From Rotaria socialis (lineage: Eukaryota; Rotifera; Eurotatoria; Philodinida; Philodinidae), in assembly GCA_905331475.1 (NCBI GenBank), contig CAJNYU010004302.1, forward strand, positions 62,001-126,000: a DNA stretch of 64,000 bases. Direction: 5' to 3'. Shown here one piece after another: positions 51,533 to 62,767 of the stretch. Made by a program: the position numbers and the translations under genes. Numbering within the stretch: the first letter of the stretch is position 1; each line of letters starts with the position of its first letter. The notes beneath the pieces were generated by a model. That model saw only the letters and a list, made by a program, of their open reading frames with translations, was not told the origin of the DNA and ran no database searches.

Positions 51533-53574
51533 TGACTTAATCTTGTAAAATAATACACAAAATATTAACTTGATTATTTCAGAAAATTGTAAAAGATAAC
51601 ATACTCGATACAATTAGTGACTTGATCCTTACTTTTTCTTTCGTCCGGGATGCTTAATCTAGGTTTATTATTGCAAACTAACCATTGTAATAATCTAAAA
51701 TAAGACAAAGATAGTACACGAGGGTGTGGGGAAAAGGGCAGATAAACTTGTTAACAAAAGTATAACACATCCTAGAAATGTCGTACATCAATATGCAAAT
51801 CCTACCAACCCAATAACGCATGGATTTCTGTGAGTCACAACGATATTCTAATCTTTAAGAGAGACGTAACCATGAGTCTAGTCTTTTTTTTTGTTGAGAC
51901 AGAGTGGATGATGCCACGTTGTGATGTTCCTGAAAATCCCATGTATAGGTATAGCCATAAAGTTTATATCGGCTGATAGCCTTTTCAAAGAGAAAAGCTA
52001 GGAATGTCAGGACGAAACATATTGCGTGTCTTGCAGAGACTGAACATTTCTCTAAGAGAAGTATCAAGAGATGCGCGTCTTCTCATCAGATATTCTAAGA
52101 CTCTTACTTGTACTCATCCAACTTTTCTGATATGAGGATGTACGGGTACGTCTTCAAACCAACTACATCCACTTTATTTTACCTCAAAGTAATCATTTTT
52201 TTGGAAGTTTTTTTAAAGACGAGAATGAAAAAATACAAAAGCCATATATAGACAGACACGTGATTGCAAAAAAGACAGAAAGAAGGAAAACAAAGAAAAT
52301 CGAGGCTTGCTGCATTTTTTACCTGATAAGCAAATTTGAAATACGAATTGCTTGTGTATTTTCAACGCATACATTTTATCATGCTACACTCGCAACGAAA
52401 TTCATATATTATCTTTGATTTTAACTTATGTTCTTACTTGAGTGAACCGCTTATTTTAATATGTGCAACAAAAATTATTCATCAGAACATTTTCAGAATA
52501 GAAGCAAAAGATAATGCTATGACTAGCCTGTAAAAGTTATCACTTATTTATTTTATTTTCATATACATACTCAAACGTGATAAGAACAACGATAAGAATA
52601 GTTGATACGAGCATATTTAGTGTCTGTAGAAATCTAAGTAGCAGGTATCGTAATAGACGGCATGTATGTTGACTGATAACTACTATGAGAAACTTACAGA
52701 ATATTCTAGTTTTGTGTAAATTCCATTTTTTGTTTGGTTGGAATATTTTCCCTGTTCGTCGTGCATAATGCTATTCACAAGCAAATAAAAGAAATAAAAA
52801 AAAGCTTTTAAATAGAAAAAATGAGCGTCTGGTTGAAAACAGAACGATGCAGAAGAATCAGGTTACTTTATCAACGTACAAAAGATTGGCGTTGACTTGA
52901 TGTTTTTTTTGAGTTCTCAGTCGCAAAATATTTGCCGCAAAAAAACTCACATTTTAAATACTTTAGGCTATGGTTACCATTGAAATACGTCAATTCATCA
53001 TATAAAATATATTCCCAGTCTATTCTTTATTTTTGCAAATACAAGCGCTAATAAAGCAGTAATGAAAAGATAAATTCATATGTTGCAATGATCGGTATTA
53101 ATAAGATTTTAGCAAAAGAATGAGTGACGTGATAAATTATTAGCATAGCATGAGAACACATTTAACCGTCAGATTCGTTAGCAGTTTCTCAATCGAGAAG
53201 CTCGTGGGTAGCTCATTCAGTTAATGGTAATTTTTCCAGAAAACGCAGATCTTGTTTATAAACACTAGAATTTAATGCACACAGCAGTCTTTCTTGGCTT
53301 TTGCAGCTGTACTCGAATTGCGAAACCAACTGTAGAATATATCTGAATTAAGGTTAATGTAGAAATATGAAAGATAAAGTTAATCTGGTCGATAATATAT
53401 AGTCGCAATATTACGACGTGATACTTCAAATTCCGGTTTCAGTGGCTATTTACACATGAAAAACAGAATTTTTGATTTTGAGGTGTTGGTTTTTCCATGG
53501 ATACATGATAGAATGTTTATTTATTTCTTATAAAGTTAAGCAACTGTGTTACATAATCTCAAAAGTTTATATTT
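51533..53574. other. Intergenic, nothing recognised
   Basis: Upstream of the RNF213-like gene. A possible 5' UTR intron (GTATGT donor near 51608, acceptor TTTTACAAG near 51540) sits just before the ATG. A single AGGGTGTGGG arm lies at 51721-51730. ORFs at 51855-52067 and 52336-52533 have no supporting signal. No TATA box is convincing. Confidence 0.4.
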
Positions 53575-53895
53575 TTAACCCTTTAGTAAATTTGAAATAC
53601 AAATGTCAGTAGGTCTTGGTTTTACATAAATAGCAGGTCCTGAGCCACATCGATAACCTGGACAGCATGGGCGATTGATTTGATAGCATGGACGTCCATC
53701 AGGAATACAATTAATACATTTTGCTGTTGTTTCATTTTGTACTTCCAGAACATATCCTTCACAACAGCTAAATGATGCTCCCTTGTGACAAGGATTTTTA
53801 TAATAAACATCATTCTCAGGCTGAACCGTGTAAGCAGTATTTGAATTAACCATGATGGTGAACATCAATAATAACAATATGATTGCTGTGTTCAT
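53575..53895 (-). CDS. Secreted cysteine-rich small protein (knottin-like spacing)
   Basis: 106 residues from an ATG at 53895. Residues 1-21 form a typical signal peptide (hydrophobic core IILLLLMFTIMV, small residues before the cut). The mature part has about ten cysteines. The C-terminal half has spacing C-x6-C-x6-CC-x4-C-x14-C, which fits an inhibitor cystine knot; an additional C...CC...C..C pair set comes first. Such folds occur in antimicrobial, protease-inhibitor, signalling and venom peptides, and the sequence does not say which. One N-glycosylation sequon (NET) is present. No intron. No homologous neighbour. Confidence 0.6.
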   Translation of the reverse strand: MNTAIILLLLMFTIMVNSNTAYTVQPENDVYYKNPCHKGASFSCCEGYVLEVQNETTAKCINCIPDGRPCYQINRPCCPGYRCGSGPAIYVKPRPTDICISNLLKG

Positions 53896-54701
53896 TCTAA
53901 AATCAAGAGAAAAATCCTAAACTTTAGTGAACATACTAATGCACGACAAACTGCAATTACGTTACTTTTTTTTAACGGGATAGGGCTGAAAATTTTTCAC
54001 TGTATGTAAAACTACTGATATGAGTGAAGGTATATAAGTGTTGCCAAGTACAGAAAGAAAAAATAATTCTTTTTGTTCTAATGAAGAAATAAATCGATGA
54101 TCTATAGATTATTTTCACCCGAAGGAATGAATATACACCATTGAAAAGATATTTCACCTACGTATTACTTAGACTAATGGCAAATCTACTGTCATTTCTT
54201 TCGTATTTTTTCGGGAGAACAGAAATTAAATAGCAATTTAAGCGACTTCGTCGTGTTTCTTCAAATTATAACGAGCATGATAAATAGAACTGCAGTATAG
54301 CATGGCAATCTCCGAGACATTGTATCCAGATGATATGCCTTCGAAATAGCAATAAGAAATATTTTTAGTGAAAAGAAAATATATCGCTTTATACAGACGA
54401 CACATTGATTCGGTAAAATTATCTCTGCGAATTTTGATTGTGGCAAAATGAACTTTTTTAAATACTTTTTTAATAATCATTAATGCACTCTACATAAATA
54501 AATCGTTAGCTGCTTTTAGATGATGATCATTCAATCTTACAGATTGTATTTGTCTAGTCTATATAAATAATTAAATGAAAATGGCGTCATGATTCGAGGA
54601 TGAATTCTTTTGAATTTAAATTTTTTCTTTTTGTAAGAAAAAATATAAACTACCATTGATAATAATTTCCAGCTGAACAAATACGAAGCTCTTGTTGTAA
54701 T

Positions 54702-54812
54702 ACCCAACAGTAACTCCAGTATCATAATTTAAACAAAAAAATGTTGACACATCTGGTTTTTTGTATGCTTGGTATTTACAATTGAGGAACAATCAAAAGG
54801 CATGAGTAGTAG
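54702..54812. repeat. Diverged dispersed repeat, copy A
   Basis: Begins CCCAACAGTAACTCCAGTAT and ends near CATGAGTAGTAGAT. It aligns by eye, with gaps, to 60488-60620, sharing the start, an internal CTTGGTATTT/CTTTGTATT and the GAGTAGTAG end. Noncoding. Confidence 0.5.
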
Positions 54813-55584
54813 ATTTTTGATTTTAGATTTAGTTTGATTATCAAGTATTCATCAAGAAATTCACTCGTGATGTTTAAATAGATCGCTAAAAGTAAAAACT
54901 GACTTTACATTTTATCGAAAGTAAAACAATTCTTTTAGGAATCAAAAATCGTTATAAATTTCTTTCTTTTTGTATATAACTATCAAGAATATCTGACACA
55001 AAAATAATAATAATCTCTCTAGCTCATGCTTGAATGATTTACAAGCATATAAATTTTTTTCAATTTTTCTCTAACAGAAAAACCTTTTCTATGAGCGACA
55101 AGATGTAATGACCCTATGACGTATACACCGATCCGTACACGACTGGAAACCGGCGGAAAACAGTGGCCTTTTATATGGCGATTTCTGTACTATCGGAAAG
55201 AAACATCTTATGAGGCCAACATTTTCCTAGCTGTTTACACCATTTTCTTTTATTTGTTTTGAATTATTTTCTTTTTTTAACGAATGATTTTAAAAAAGAA
55301 AAAATTTAATTAGATTCATTCTTTTTACTCTATTTTATTTCAATAAGACAGACTAGTAGAAAAAAAATTGAAATCAATAATTATATAAGCTATTTTAGGT
55401 AAATACCAGTTTCATAAAACCTTGATGTTTTTATGCAAATTTAATAAAATGTTCAAGAGCTTTTGATACATTGAACTTTCATATACCTTTAACTGTCATG
55501 AAGAAGATAAAACTTTGCAGGGTTTACGAAATCAGTATAAAACTGACAAATACTCATGAATATTTAATGAAGAACTGAAGATGA

Positions 55585-55648
55585 AGGTGCTGGATGTGGG
55601 CGTTCAAGTCGAGTTTAATATTAAGCATAAACCCACACCCACACCCTG
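55585..55648. repeat. TGTGGG-type hairpin
   Basis: AGGTGCTGGATGTGGGCG at the left, AAACCCACACCCACACCCTG at the right, about 27 bases apart. The right arm is well preserved, the left arm degraded. Confidence 0.6.
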
Positions 55649-56172
55649 TTGTTTCTTTTTTCTTGTATTGCATAAAAGATCCTATGACTTGACGGTCCTA
55701 AAGGGACATAGAACATATCGTTTACACTTTCCTTGAACAATTGCACCATATAGTCAAAATATTGGCTTGTACATTCTCATAATGCTTCTAAGATGTAATT
55801 AGATACAAAGATTGTAAACTATATGAATAAAGAAATTACTTTTTACAGAAAAGGAAACTAATCTGGTAGTATTATAGAAAATAATACTTGCTGGCGTAGC
55901 TCTTTTGGAACTAGAATGTAGAACTCAATATAATTTCCTCCTTCATACAATTAGTGTAAAACATGTTATGTAAAAATCTTCTGTAGATTAGATCATCGCA
56001 ATAAGGATCTCCATCGTTATTGGTTTTCTACATATTCTTCATTTGTTAGATATATTTTCCATCTCCTCGGTATCCTTTTTTAATGTGGTTCTCCTAATTT
56101 GACATTGCTACTAATATTATCATGAAAATACAGTGGAATGGTGTTAACGCCAAAAGAGGTCGCTAATTGATG

Positions 56173-56355
56173 CTAAACTCTTCTATATTTTTTATCATCT
56201 GTTTTAATTCTATTTAATATATTACGTAACCCGTCAGATGCGACTGACTCCCTTGATTTGATTGATGATCTATTGCATTGTTCTTGTTGTTGTTGTTTTT
56301 TCTTATCTTCTTCAACCTCTTGTTTTGACATTTTTATCAGTCCATTAATATTCAT
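56173..56355 (-). CDS. Small polar ORF, hypothetical
   Basis: 60 codons, or 52 from the second ATG. The product is very hydrophilic: a Lys/Glu/Gln stretch (EEDKKKQQQQEQ), then SSIKSRESVASDGLRNILNR. Composition looks more protein-like than most random ORFs here, but there is no domain, no neighbour and no clear promoter. It could equally be chance. Confidence 0.25.
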   Translation of the reverse strand: MNINGLIKMSKQEVEEDKKKQQQQEQCNRSSIKSRESVASDGLRNILNRIKTDDKKYRRV

Positions 56356-56823
56356 AATTTTTATTGTTATTATCTTTATTGATAACTATATATTAACATA
56401 CACTCAATATAATTTATTATCGAAAAACAAAAACCACGATTAAATACATCCATTTAACCCTTCATTTTTCATATAGTAGCGTTACATAGTTGAAAACGGA
56501 TAACGATATGATTAATTCCCCTATATACTTTCAAATGTTTCCCACACAAGCTTTGAATTGCTTTTTCCCATTTAAGAGTACCTTTTTTTTATTTGACTTC
56601 TCAATTAAACATAACCCTTTACATTGTTAGTCATATCTTTCAACTTTGATAAGGACGACAAAAATTGCGTCTCTAATAAATATGAAAAACTATACCTATG
56701 AAAGTAACCAATGAGTCATGCATCCTTCACTCAATATTATACGGACAACGTGTGATAACAATAAAATTATTGCAGCTGTCGAAAACGACGTCTTAAACAA
56801 GCTTGAGTAGCAGTAAAACGGCT

Positions 56824-56830
56824 TATAAAA
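56824..56830 (+). promoter_or_regulatory. Possible TATA box of the glycine-rich gene
   Basis: TATAAAA about 200 bases before the ATG at 57032, within otherwise ordinary sequence. The distance would imply a 5' UTR of about 175 bases. Confidence 0.3.
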
Positions 56831-57031
56831 GCATCGATTTGTTATTATATCAGTAGGTAATAGGAGTTGCTTTCTTTCCCGGGAAAAAGGCTTTCATTTT
56901 CATAATCTTCTGAACTCCGTGGAAAAGATGCCACAATATAGTTGACTTTAACCGTTTCATGTCTTTCATGGCCGTTTACGATATCATTTTTTTCGATTTG
57001 AACTATTGTAGATTTGCATTAATATAACGTA

Positions 57032-60000
57032 ATGAGTATAGTGACAGTAAATCAAGTACCGAACCGCGCCTTCGATGGGAATAGTGTTAGTGTTCGATCT
57101 GTGAGAAAATCAATCCAAAAAGTGATTCCAATTAACGACCTGTCAGATTTGAATGGCAAGGCAGGTGGCAATGGAACACATGGAACTCCTGGAAGAGATG
57201 GCAGCTTTGGTGATAACTGTCCGAACGGACATGATGGTACTGATGGGTCAGATGGTGGGCCCGGTGAACACGGCAGAGATTCTAAAAATGCATCGATACT
57301 ATTACATGGAACGGTTGAAGATTTTAACATAGAAGTAAAAATAGTTCGAACACTGAATTGCCCATCTGATAGTCATGTTGATTGGAACAACATCATATAT
57401 GTTCGTAAGGCCAATTATAATTTTCCATTAGATGAATCGCAGGGAATCGTTCTTATTAAAGCTATTGGAGGCAATGGAGGTAACGGCGGGCAAGGAGGTG
57501 ATGGAGGAAATGGAGGTGCGGGTGGACCAGGTGGTATAGGCCACGACGGTTTATCTGGATTCAATGCTTATAGTTTGGGTACACCTGGTAGGGATGGAGG
57601 ATCAGGTGGTATAGGCCACGACGGTTCATCTGGATTCAATGCTTATAGTTTTCGTGCACCTGGTTGGGATGAAGAGGATCGTGGGAATGAAGGAAATGGA
57701 AGGAATGGTGGCGATGGAGGAGATGGAGGAAACGGAGGAAATGGTGGTGATGGTGGGAAAGGTGGTAATGCAGGCAACGGTGGTCATATTCAAGTTATAA
57801 GTGCAGATCCGCAACTCTTCATGTTAATTGAAATAGATTGTCGAGCAGGGCGTAAAGGTAATGGTGGGGCAGCTGGAAAAGGTGGCTGCTCCGGCTCTGG
57901 CGGGTCAGGCGGACTAGGAGGTTGTGGTGGTTGGGGATGGAATGCCGCGCCCATGGGCCTACCTGGTAAAGATGGTAAATATGGCTCTTGTGGTGTCAAT
58001 GGGCATCCAGGCAGTGATGGTTCTGATGGGTGTGCTGCAAGCGACGGCTCGGTTGAATACGTTGTAATTGATGCAAACAATCACATTTGCCAACGAAGAC
58101 CTGATAAATATCATACCAGTGTCGTTGGTTATACAATTACAGATGGCAATGAAGATGGAATCTACAAACCAAACTCAAATTGCTTTGTTACCGATGTTGA
58201 ATGGATAAATAATGGTGCCATGATTTTGCCCGCTGGAGCCATTTTATCGTTTCGGTCTACAGACTATATATCTGCTGATGCAAATGATGGCATTTTGTTG
58301 CAAGGTGCTAATGTTGGTAGTAATTTGCATAATTATGATCAATATACATGCCATATGAATAGCATTCGTGCCACTTCACTCAGTCAACCGTACATTCAAC
58401 GTGTACAATTGGCATCCCAAATTCATCCCCTGAATCGTATATTTAGTGGCAGCGAAGTTTCAACTAATTTGATCTGTCAATATCCGATCCAGATTAAAGA
58501 AATAAAAATTCCATTTGTTCTATGTCCCAATGAGTTAGCCATTGCAACGGTCACTTTTACGAATCTATCTACAGAAGTATATGGGACTTGTCCCAGGTCA
58601 CTGGGCTCTGTAAAGTGTAGATTCTCATTACATTCTTTCATTCAAGTGGTGCCTGCGAGTAGAAATGAGGCATACGTTTATCATATGACGATGGATGGTT
58701 GTGGAATCTTTGAAATCAATAAAATTTTACCAAACTCAACAAAACAGATACGTTTTGCAATTATTTCAAGTGCTGATACTCAGAATCTATACTATGACAA
58801 CTTAGTTTGGAATTTGGATCTCTTGCTATGTGACACGGTGATTGAAAAGCATCAGAATAACATTCGCATTGTACCAAAATTTGTGCCAAGTGAGCGTACT
58901 GATATACTTTTGATTACAGATTCATTGTTTACCCGTGCTGAATTTCTTGCATATCAGAATCTATTTCGATTACTCAATTATTCAAGTCGATATTGTGATA
59001 TTCAAAAATATGGTTCATTGAATAATTCGGAACTGATATGGTTGCATACAGCAAACATTATTATTTTTATATACTCGAATCCGAAATCAAAATTCAATAT
59101 GATTCCACCGCATCTGCTTTTACAGCATATGAATTCCTCTGATAATGCCGGTTTTATATGTATCGGTAACTGCAAAATTGATGAGCTGGATTTCGCTATA
59201 TTCGATTATAAGAATTTATCATTTCGTAATACTAACCATGAAAATAAATCGGAAATGATAAACCATCGTAGGTCGAGAATAGGATTTGGGCAGCCTGATG
59301 ATGGCAGGTTAAGTAAAAAAGCGAATAAGAAAAGAATGAAAATTCAACGGCAGTGTGGTGACGAATTTTTATATCAAGTAGTCTATGATAATACAATAAG
59401 TACAGTTTCGCAATGCCGCTTGGCTACTGCCTATGAGAAAACTTATGTAATTCAATCCAAATTAAATGCTCGATTCTGTAATCGATTAATCTTGGTTAAT
59501 TCTTGTATGCCATTCAAAATGGAAGCGCACTTCAATGCAAATCAACAGGCTTATGTAAATACAATGTACAAACCAAAGAGCTATCATAAATCGCAATCTT
59601 CAAAGATTACTGAAAACGGAATTGATTTAAATTCAAATTTTGGTAGATTATTGTGCGCTTTACTATGTTGTCAAGGATTTGAAAGATCTGTCGCAATGCT
59701 TAGTCAAAATAGCGATTTAACCAAGCTCATGTTTATAAAAGATTCTCACCAGCTGAGTTTCAATCAAATTCTGGTTAGTCTTGCAATGTCCACCATTGAG
59801 CGTGAATACGATAGAGGAGTTATGGAATTTCCATTATCAAAACAAATTTTACAGCAGATATTTAAAGCAATCACAAGAGAAAACATCGCTAAGAATGATA
59901 CTCGTAAAACGGCTTTGGCCAATATCTTATATTTACTAATACAATCGTTGTCAGGATATATCGAGAGTAAAACTTGCTGTTATTTTTCTTGGCATAATTT

Positions 60001-60271
60001 AACAAGAGAAAGAAAACAACGACATCAGTTGATCGAAATCTTAAATGATCTACGTTCGTTATCGAATTATGAAATTGGAAGCAACAAAAATGTGAATGAG
60101 GAAGTCGAAGTTCTACAACTTCAAAAATTAGCAAACTTAACATTTCCAATAACTGATAAAAGAGACAATTGTGTTCGATCAGTTGCAGAAATTCAAGCAT
60201 GGAACGAAGAACAACAAATGAATAAGGCACGATCATTAATCGAAGAACAATCATGTTTCGAGTTTTTCTAA
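57032..60271 (+). CDS. Glycine-rich collagen-like protein, intronless
   Basis: 1,079 residues in one exon of 3.2 kb, unusual beside the intron-dense large genes here. Residues about 43-85, 145-255 and 275-345 are glycine-rich (GGxGGxGG and G-x-D-G runs such as GRDG, GKDG). A short beta-rich insert separates the first two, and cysteines occur among the third. Residues 350-1079 form a cysteine-containing, mostly globular part with motifs ITDGNEDGIYKPNS, ADILLITDSLF-like (DILLITDSLFTRAEF) and a helical C-terminus. No signal peptide or membrane helix is evident at the N-terminus, so it may be cytosolic despite the collagen-like look. The layout recalls the glycine-rich plus DUF7932-type proteins of fungi and some protists; that link is from memory. 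A 25-residue segment is tandemly duplicated. A poly(A) signal follows at 60318. Confidence 0.7.
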   Translation: MSIVTVNQVPNRAFDGNSVSVRSVRKSIQKVIPINDLSDLNGKAGGNGTHGTPGRDGSFGDNCPNGHDGTDGSDGGPGEHGRDSKNASILLHGTVEDFNIEVKIVRTLNCPSDSHVDWNNIIYVRKANYNFPLDESQGIVLIKAIGGNGGNGGQGGDGGNGGAGGPGGIGHDGLSGFNAYSLGTPGRDGGSGGIGHDGSSGFNAYSFRAPGWDEEDRGNEGNGRNGGDGGDGGNGGNGGDGGKGGNAGNGGHIQVISADPQLFMLIEIDCRAGRKGNGGAAGKGGCSGSGGSGGLGGCGGWGWNAAPMGLPGKDGKYGSCGVNGHPGSDGSDGCAASDGSVEYVVIDANNHICQRRPDKYHTSVVGYTITDGNEDGIYKPNSNCFVTDVEWINNGAMILPAGAILSFRSTDYISADANDGILLQGANVGSNLHNYDQYTCHMNSIRATSLSQPYIQRVQLASQIHPLNRIFSGSEVSTNLICQYPIQIKEIKIPFVLCPNELAIATVTFTNLSTEVYGTCPRSLGSVKCRFSLHSFIQVVPASRNEAYVYHMTMDGCGIFEINKILPNSTKQIRFAIISSADTQNLYYDNLVWNLDLLLCDTVIEKHQNNIRIVPKFVPSERTDILLITDSLFTRAEFLAYQNLFRLLNYSSRYCDIQKYGSLNNSELIWLHTANIIIFIYSNPKSKFNMIPPHLLLQHMNSSDNAGFICIGNCKIDELDFAIFDYKNLSFRNTNHENKSEMINHRRSRIGFGQPDDGRLSKKANKKRMKIQRQCGDEFLYQVVYDNTISTVSQCRLATAYEKTYVIQSKLNARFCNRLILVNSCMPFKMEAHFNANQQAYVNTMYKPKSYHKSQSSKITENGIDLNSNFGRLLCALLCCQGFERSVAMLSQNSDLTKLMFIKDSHQLSFNQILVSLAMSTIEREYDRGVMEFPLSKQILQQIFKAITRENIAKNDTRKTALANILYLLIQSLSGYIESKTCCYFSWHNLTRERKQRHQLIEILNDLRSLSNYEIGSNKNVNEEVEVLQLQKLANLTFPITDKRDNCVRSVAEIQAWNEEQQMNKARSLIEEQSCFEFF
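57530..57679 (+). repeat. 75-bp tandem duplication inside the glycine-rich gene
   Basis: Copy 1 is 57530-57604, copy 2 is 57605-57679; both encode GGIGHDG-SGFNAYS followed by a PG-containing tail. Only a few differences separate them near the start, with more at the end, so the duplication is recent and kept the frame. Confidence 0.85.
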
Positions 60272-60317
60272 AATTTCAAAAGCGAAACTATTTATATATT
60301 TTATTAGCAAACCGAGA

Positions 60318-60323
60318 AATAAA
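60318..60323 (+). promoter_or_regulatory. Poly(A) signal AATAAA
   Basis: AATAAA 47 bases after the stop of the glycine-rich gene. Confidence 0.55.
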
Positions 60324-60379
60324 TTTTATTTTCATTTTATACCTCAAACATCGATATGCTATTATTTATTAATAGTCTT

Positions 60380-60447
60380 GAGGGTGCGATGATCTGAGTG
60401 TTCTTTTCATTCGCACCCGCACCCACACCCACATCCACACCCTCAAA
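60380..60447. repeat. TGTGGG-type hairpin with long right arm
   Basis: TGAGGGTGCGATG at the left. The right arm is GCACCCGCACCCACACCC (here) continuing ACATCCACACCCTCAA. It lies about 110 bases beyond the glycine-rich gene, just past its probable poly(A) site. Confidence 0.65.
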
Positions 60448-60487
60448 TTTTTCTTAGACATCACCAGAGGGAATTCTTGTTTTAACA

Positions 60488-60620
60488 TCCAACAGTAACT
60501 CCAATATCATGATTAACACAAAAGATGATCACAATATAACAGTTAATCATGACGGATTTGGTTCTTTTTATACTTTGTATTGAGAAGGGAGCGATAATAA
60601 AAAAAACGAGTAGTAGTGCA
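60488..60620. repeat. Diverged dispersed repeat, copy B
   Basis: Starts TCCAACAGTAACTCCAATAT and ends with ACGAGTAGTAGTGC. Same orientation as 54702-54812, somewhat longer, with an internal insertion (AACAGTTAATCATGACGG region). Confidence 0.5.
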
Positions 60621-61036
60621 TTATTTTCATTCCCTGTGAAGAATCGAAAGGTACTATTAATTTTGCTAACGTTGGAAAACTCTAAATATGAAGATAGATA
60701 GTGGACACGTTGTATATCGTAGTAGACCCATGAAAAAGTACGCTATACAGATACACATCCATTTTTTTGTTGATAGTGCTGTCAAAGCAAAGGGACACAA
60801 AAGAGTCGTACATCGGATAGAGGTGCGCCACTGCGTTTGTAACGGATTATTCTTTTTGCCGAAACCGTTCTCCAATACTACGCTTTTTTATTAGTAATAA
60901 ACGTATTGTGTTTTAATAAACATCATCTCTACGAAACCTGAAACAGTTTCGGTTGTGTTTAAAAAATAGGAATTTTTTGGGTTTCGTATGACACTTTTTT
61001 TGATCATGACTCGAAACAAATAAACACAGAAAAGTA

Positions 61037-61450
61037 TCATGCCACTACTCACTGGGAAAAATTCCAAATTAAATTTCATCAGTGTTCTTCTCTCTACATG
61101 ATAAATTCAAGATAAGGCAAAAAGCTATGTCATTGCTACCGATAATACAAACAACGATGAAATATTTTTGTTTTCTTTTAGCGATTCTCCTATCCCAGAT
61201 TGGGCATAGACCGAGAAAAATCAGACTTTTGATTTATGCTGGTAAGCAGTCATTCATTCATTCAGAAGTTTCTTCATTCAAGGACAACAGTGTATTTTGT
61301 ATCCGACAAGCACAAGATTGTGAGTATAAAAAAAAGTAAAAATATATTCGATCATCACAACTTCAAGCGTTTCGTCCATATTTTTCGCAACTGATAGATA
61401 TAGAAGGTATACGGGCTAAGCAACATCTCTGATCTTATGTGGCGGGATAG
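61037..61450. repeat. ~400 bp direct repeat, copy 1
   Basis: Matches 62768-63200 in order: ATCATGCCACTACTCA, AATACAAACAAC, CAGAAGTTTCTTCATT, ACAAGATTG-GAGT and TTGATAGATATAGA-type blocks. By eye the identity is about two thirds, with small gaps. It is noncoding, because the reading frame is not conserved between the copies. Confidence 0.65.
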
Positions 61451-62767
61451 ACAATAAGATGATCCATCACTGTAATTTGAGCCATGTATATCCTGTTATC
61501 CCGATAGAGGTCCTAAGCCAATTAAGCTAGAAGGAACATCTTAATCCCCTTTCAGAATCAGTATCTCTCATCATGAATACTAACACTTTTTGTTTACTCT
61601 ATACACCAATCCGCAATGTCGAGCATGCTCATAAGCATACACGATAATTGTAAAAAAATCGAAGAATGATAAACCATAGAAAAGGGTTTATTAACGTCAT
61701 AAACTTGAAATCACATTTTCATAAACTATTTTAGGTTAATGCAAGGCGAAGAGGTAAAAAGCGAGATTCTAGAAGCGCATACTTTCCTGTACTTCAAACG
61801 ATTTTACAAGTAGACAGAGTCTCACTAATCCCCTTTGAGGAGCTGAGGGTATGGGTTTGCATCGACTGAGACGTACACTCATATTCACATGTCACATGCG
61901 CCCATTTCTCGTCATAAGCTTTATAGTCTCATGTAACACCATGTAATTCGTAGTTTAATAATTGTTTCTCTTCCTATTTTATTATTTAACTACTTAACTT
62001 TAGTAATATTTTAATTTTCATTAATAGATTTATTCCTTGAAAGAAAACGCAACAAAGGACTAAGCCGTTTCCTTGTTCAATTCCATATGTTATAAAATGA
62101 AATGAATAACTTTTAATCGTTTTCTATTTACAAATCTGTCTACGTATTTCGATTCCCTTTTATTTTCTAATAGTGTGATTGTAAGATAAGACGGTAATAC
62201 TCAACGATTAAACTTATTTGCTTCTTTTATCTTTCATTTCAGGCCTAAGCAATAAAAGAAAATGGAAATAGATAAAGAAATTTCGTTTTATTTCATAGTG
62301 TATTCAATTCAAGAAAAAGATACTAGTTGTCAGGAGCTCGTTTTCTTTTAGTAAATAAATCAATGAATCTAAATGAAAATCTTATATAATTTAATTAAAT
62401 ATATAAATGCATACAAGAATTCTTTAAATTCAAAGTTTCTCCATCGTATACATGGTATCACATTAGTCTATACGGGACTTGTTGATGTTGATAATTCAAC
62501 GAAGGCTATTGCTTACGAGAAAGTACAAGACAACACAAGATGCCTGTTTTCATCCTACTCTCTAGTCGAAATGAAAGCGGAGAGCGATTCAAAATTCTGT
62601 TTTGTTATATTTTCTTTGTACATTACAAAAAATTCTGAATGAGACGTAGTATTATTTTTTGCTTACAAAAATACAATGGCAACAACTGATGTTTGGTTAG
62701 CCGAAGAGAAGAATCACCGAATATTTTATTCGAATACTAATCAAAACCAAAAATAAATGTCAAAGTG

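Larger units (their letters stand above)
53896..57031. other. Mostly empty intergenic region
   Basis: AT-rich. It contains a diverged repeat (54702-54812), a TGTGGG hairpin (55585-55648), one small low-confidence ORF (56173-56355) and a possible TATA box (56824). An 80-codon minus ORF at 54238-54480 has no start, splice or domain support. Confidence 0.4.

Noticed and set aside
57052..58080. Pro/Ser-rich minus-strand ORFs opposite the glycine-rich gene.
   Set aside because: They are the complement of Gly codons (GGN becomes NCC), a normal shadow of such genes.
61082..61339. 85-codon ORF with a hydrophobic stretch, possible small membrane protein.
   Set aside because: It lies in copy 1 of a repeat; copy 2 at 62768-63200 does not preserve the frame.
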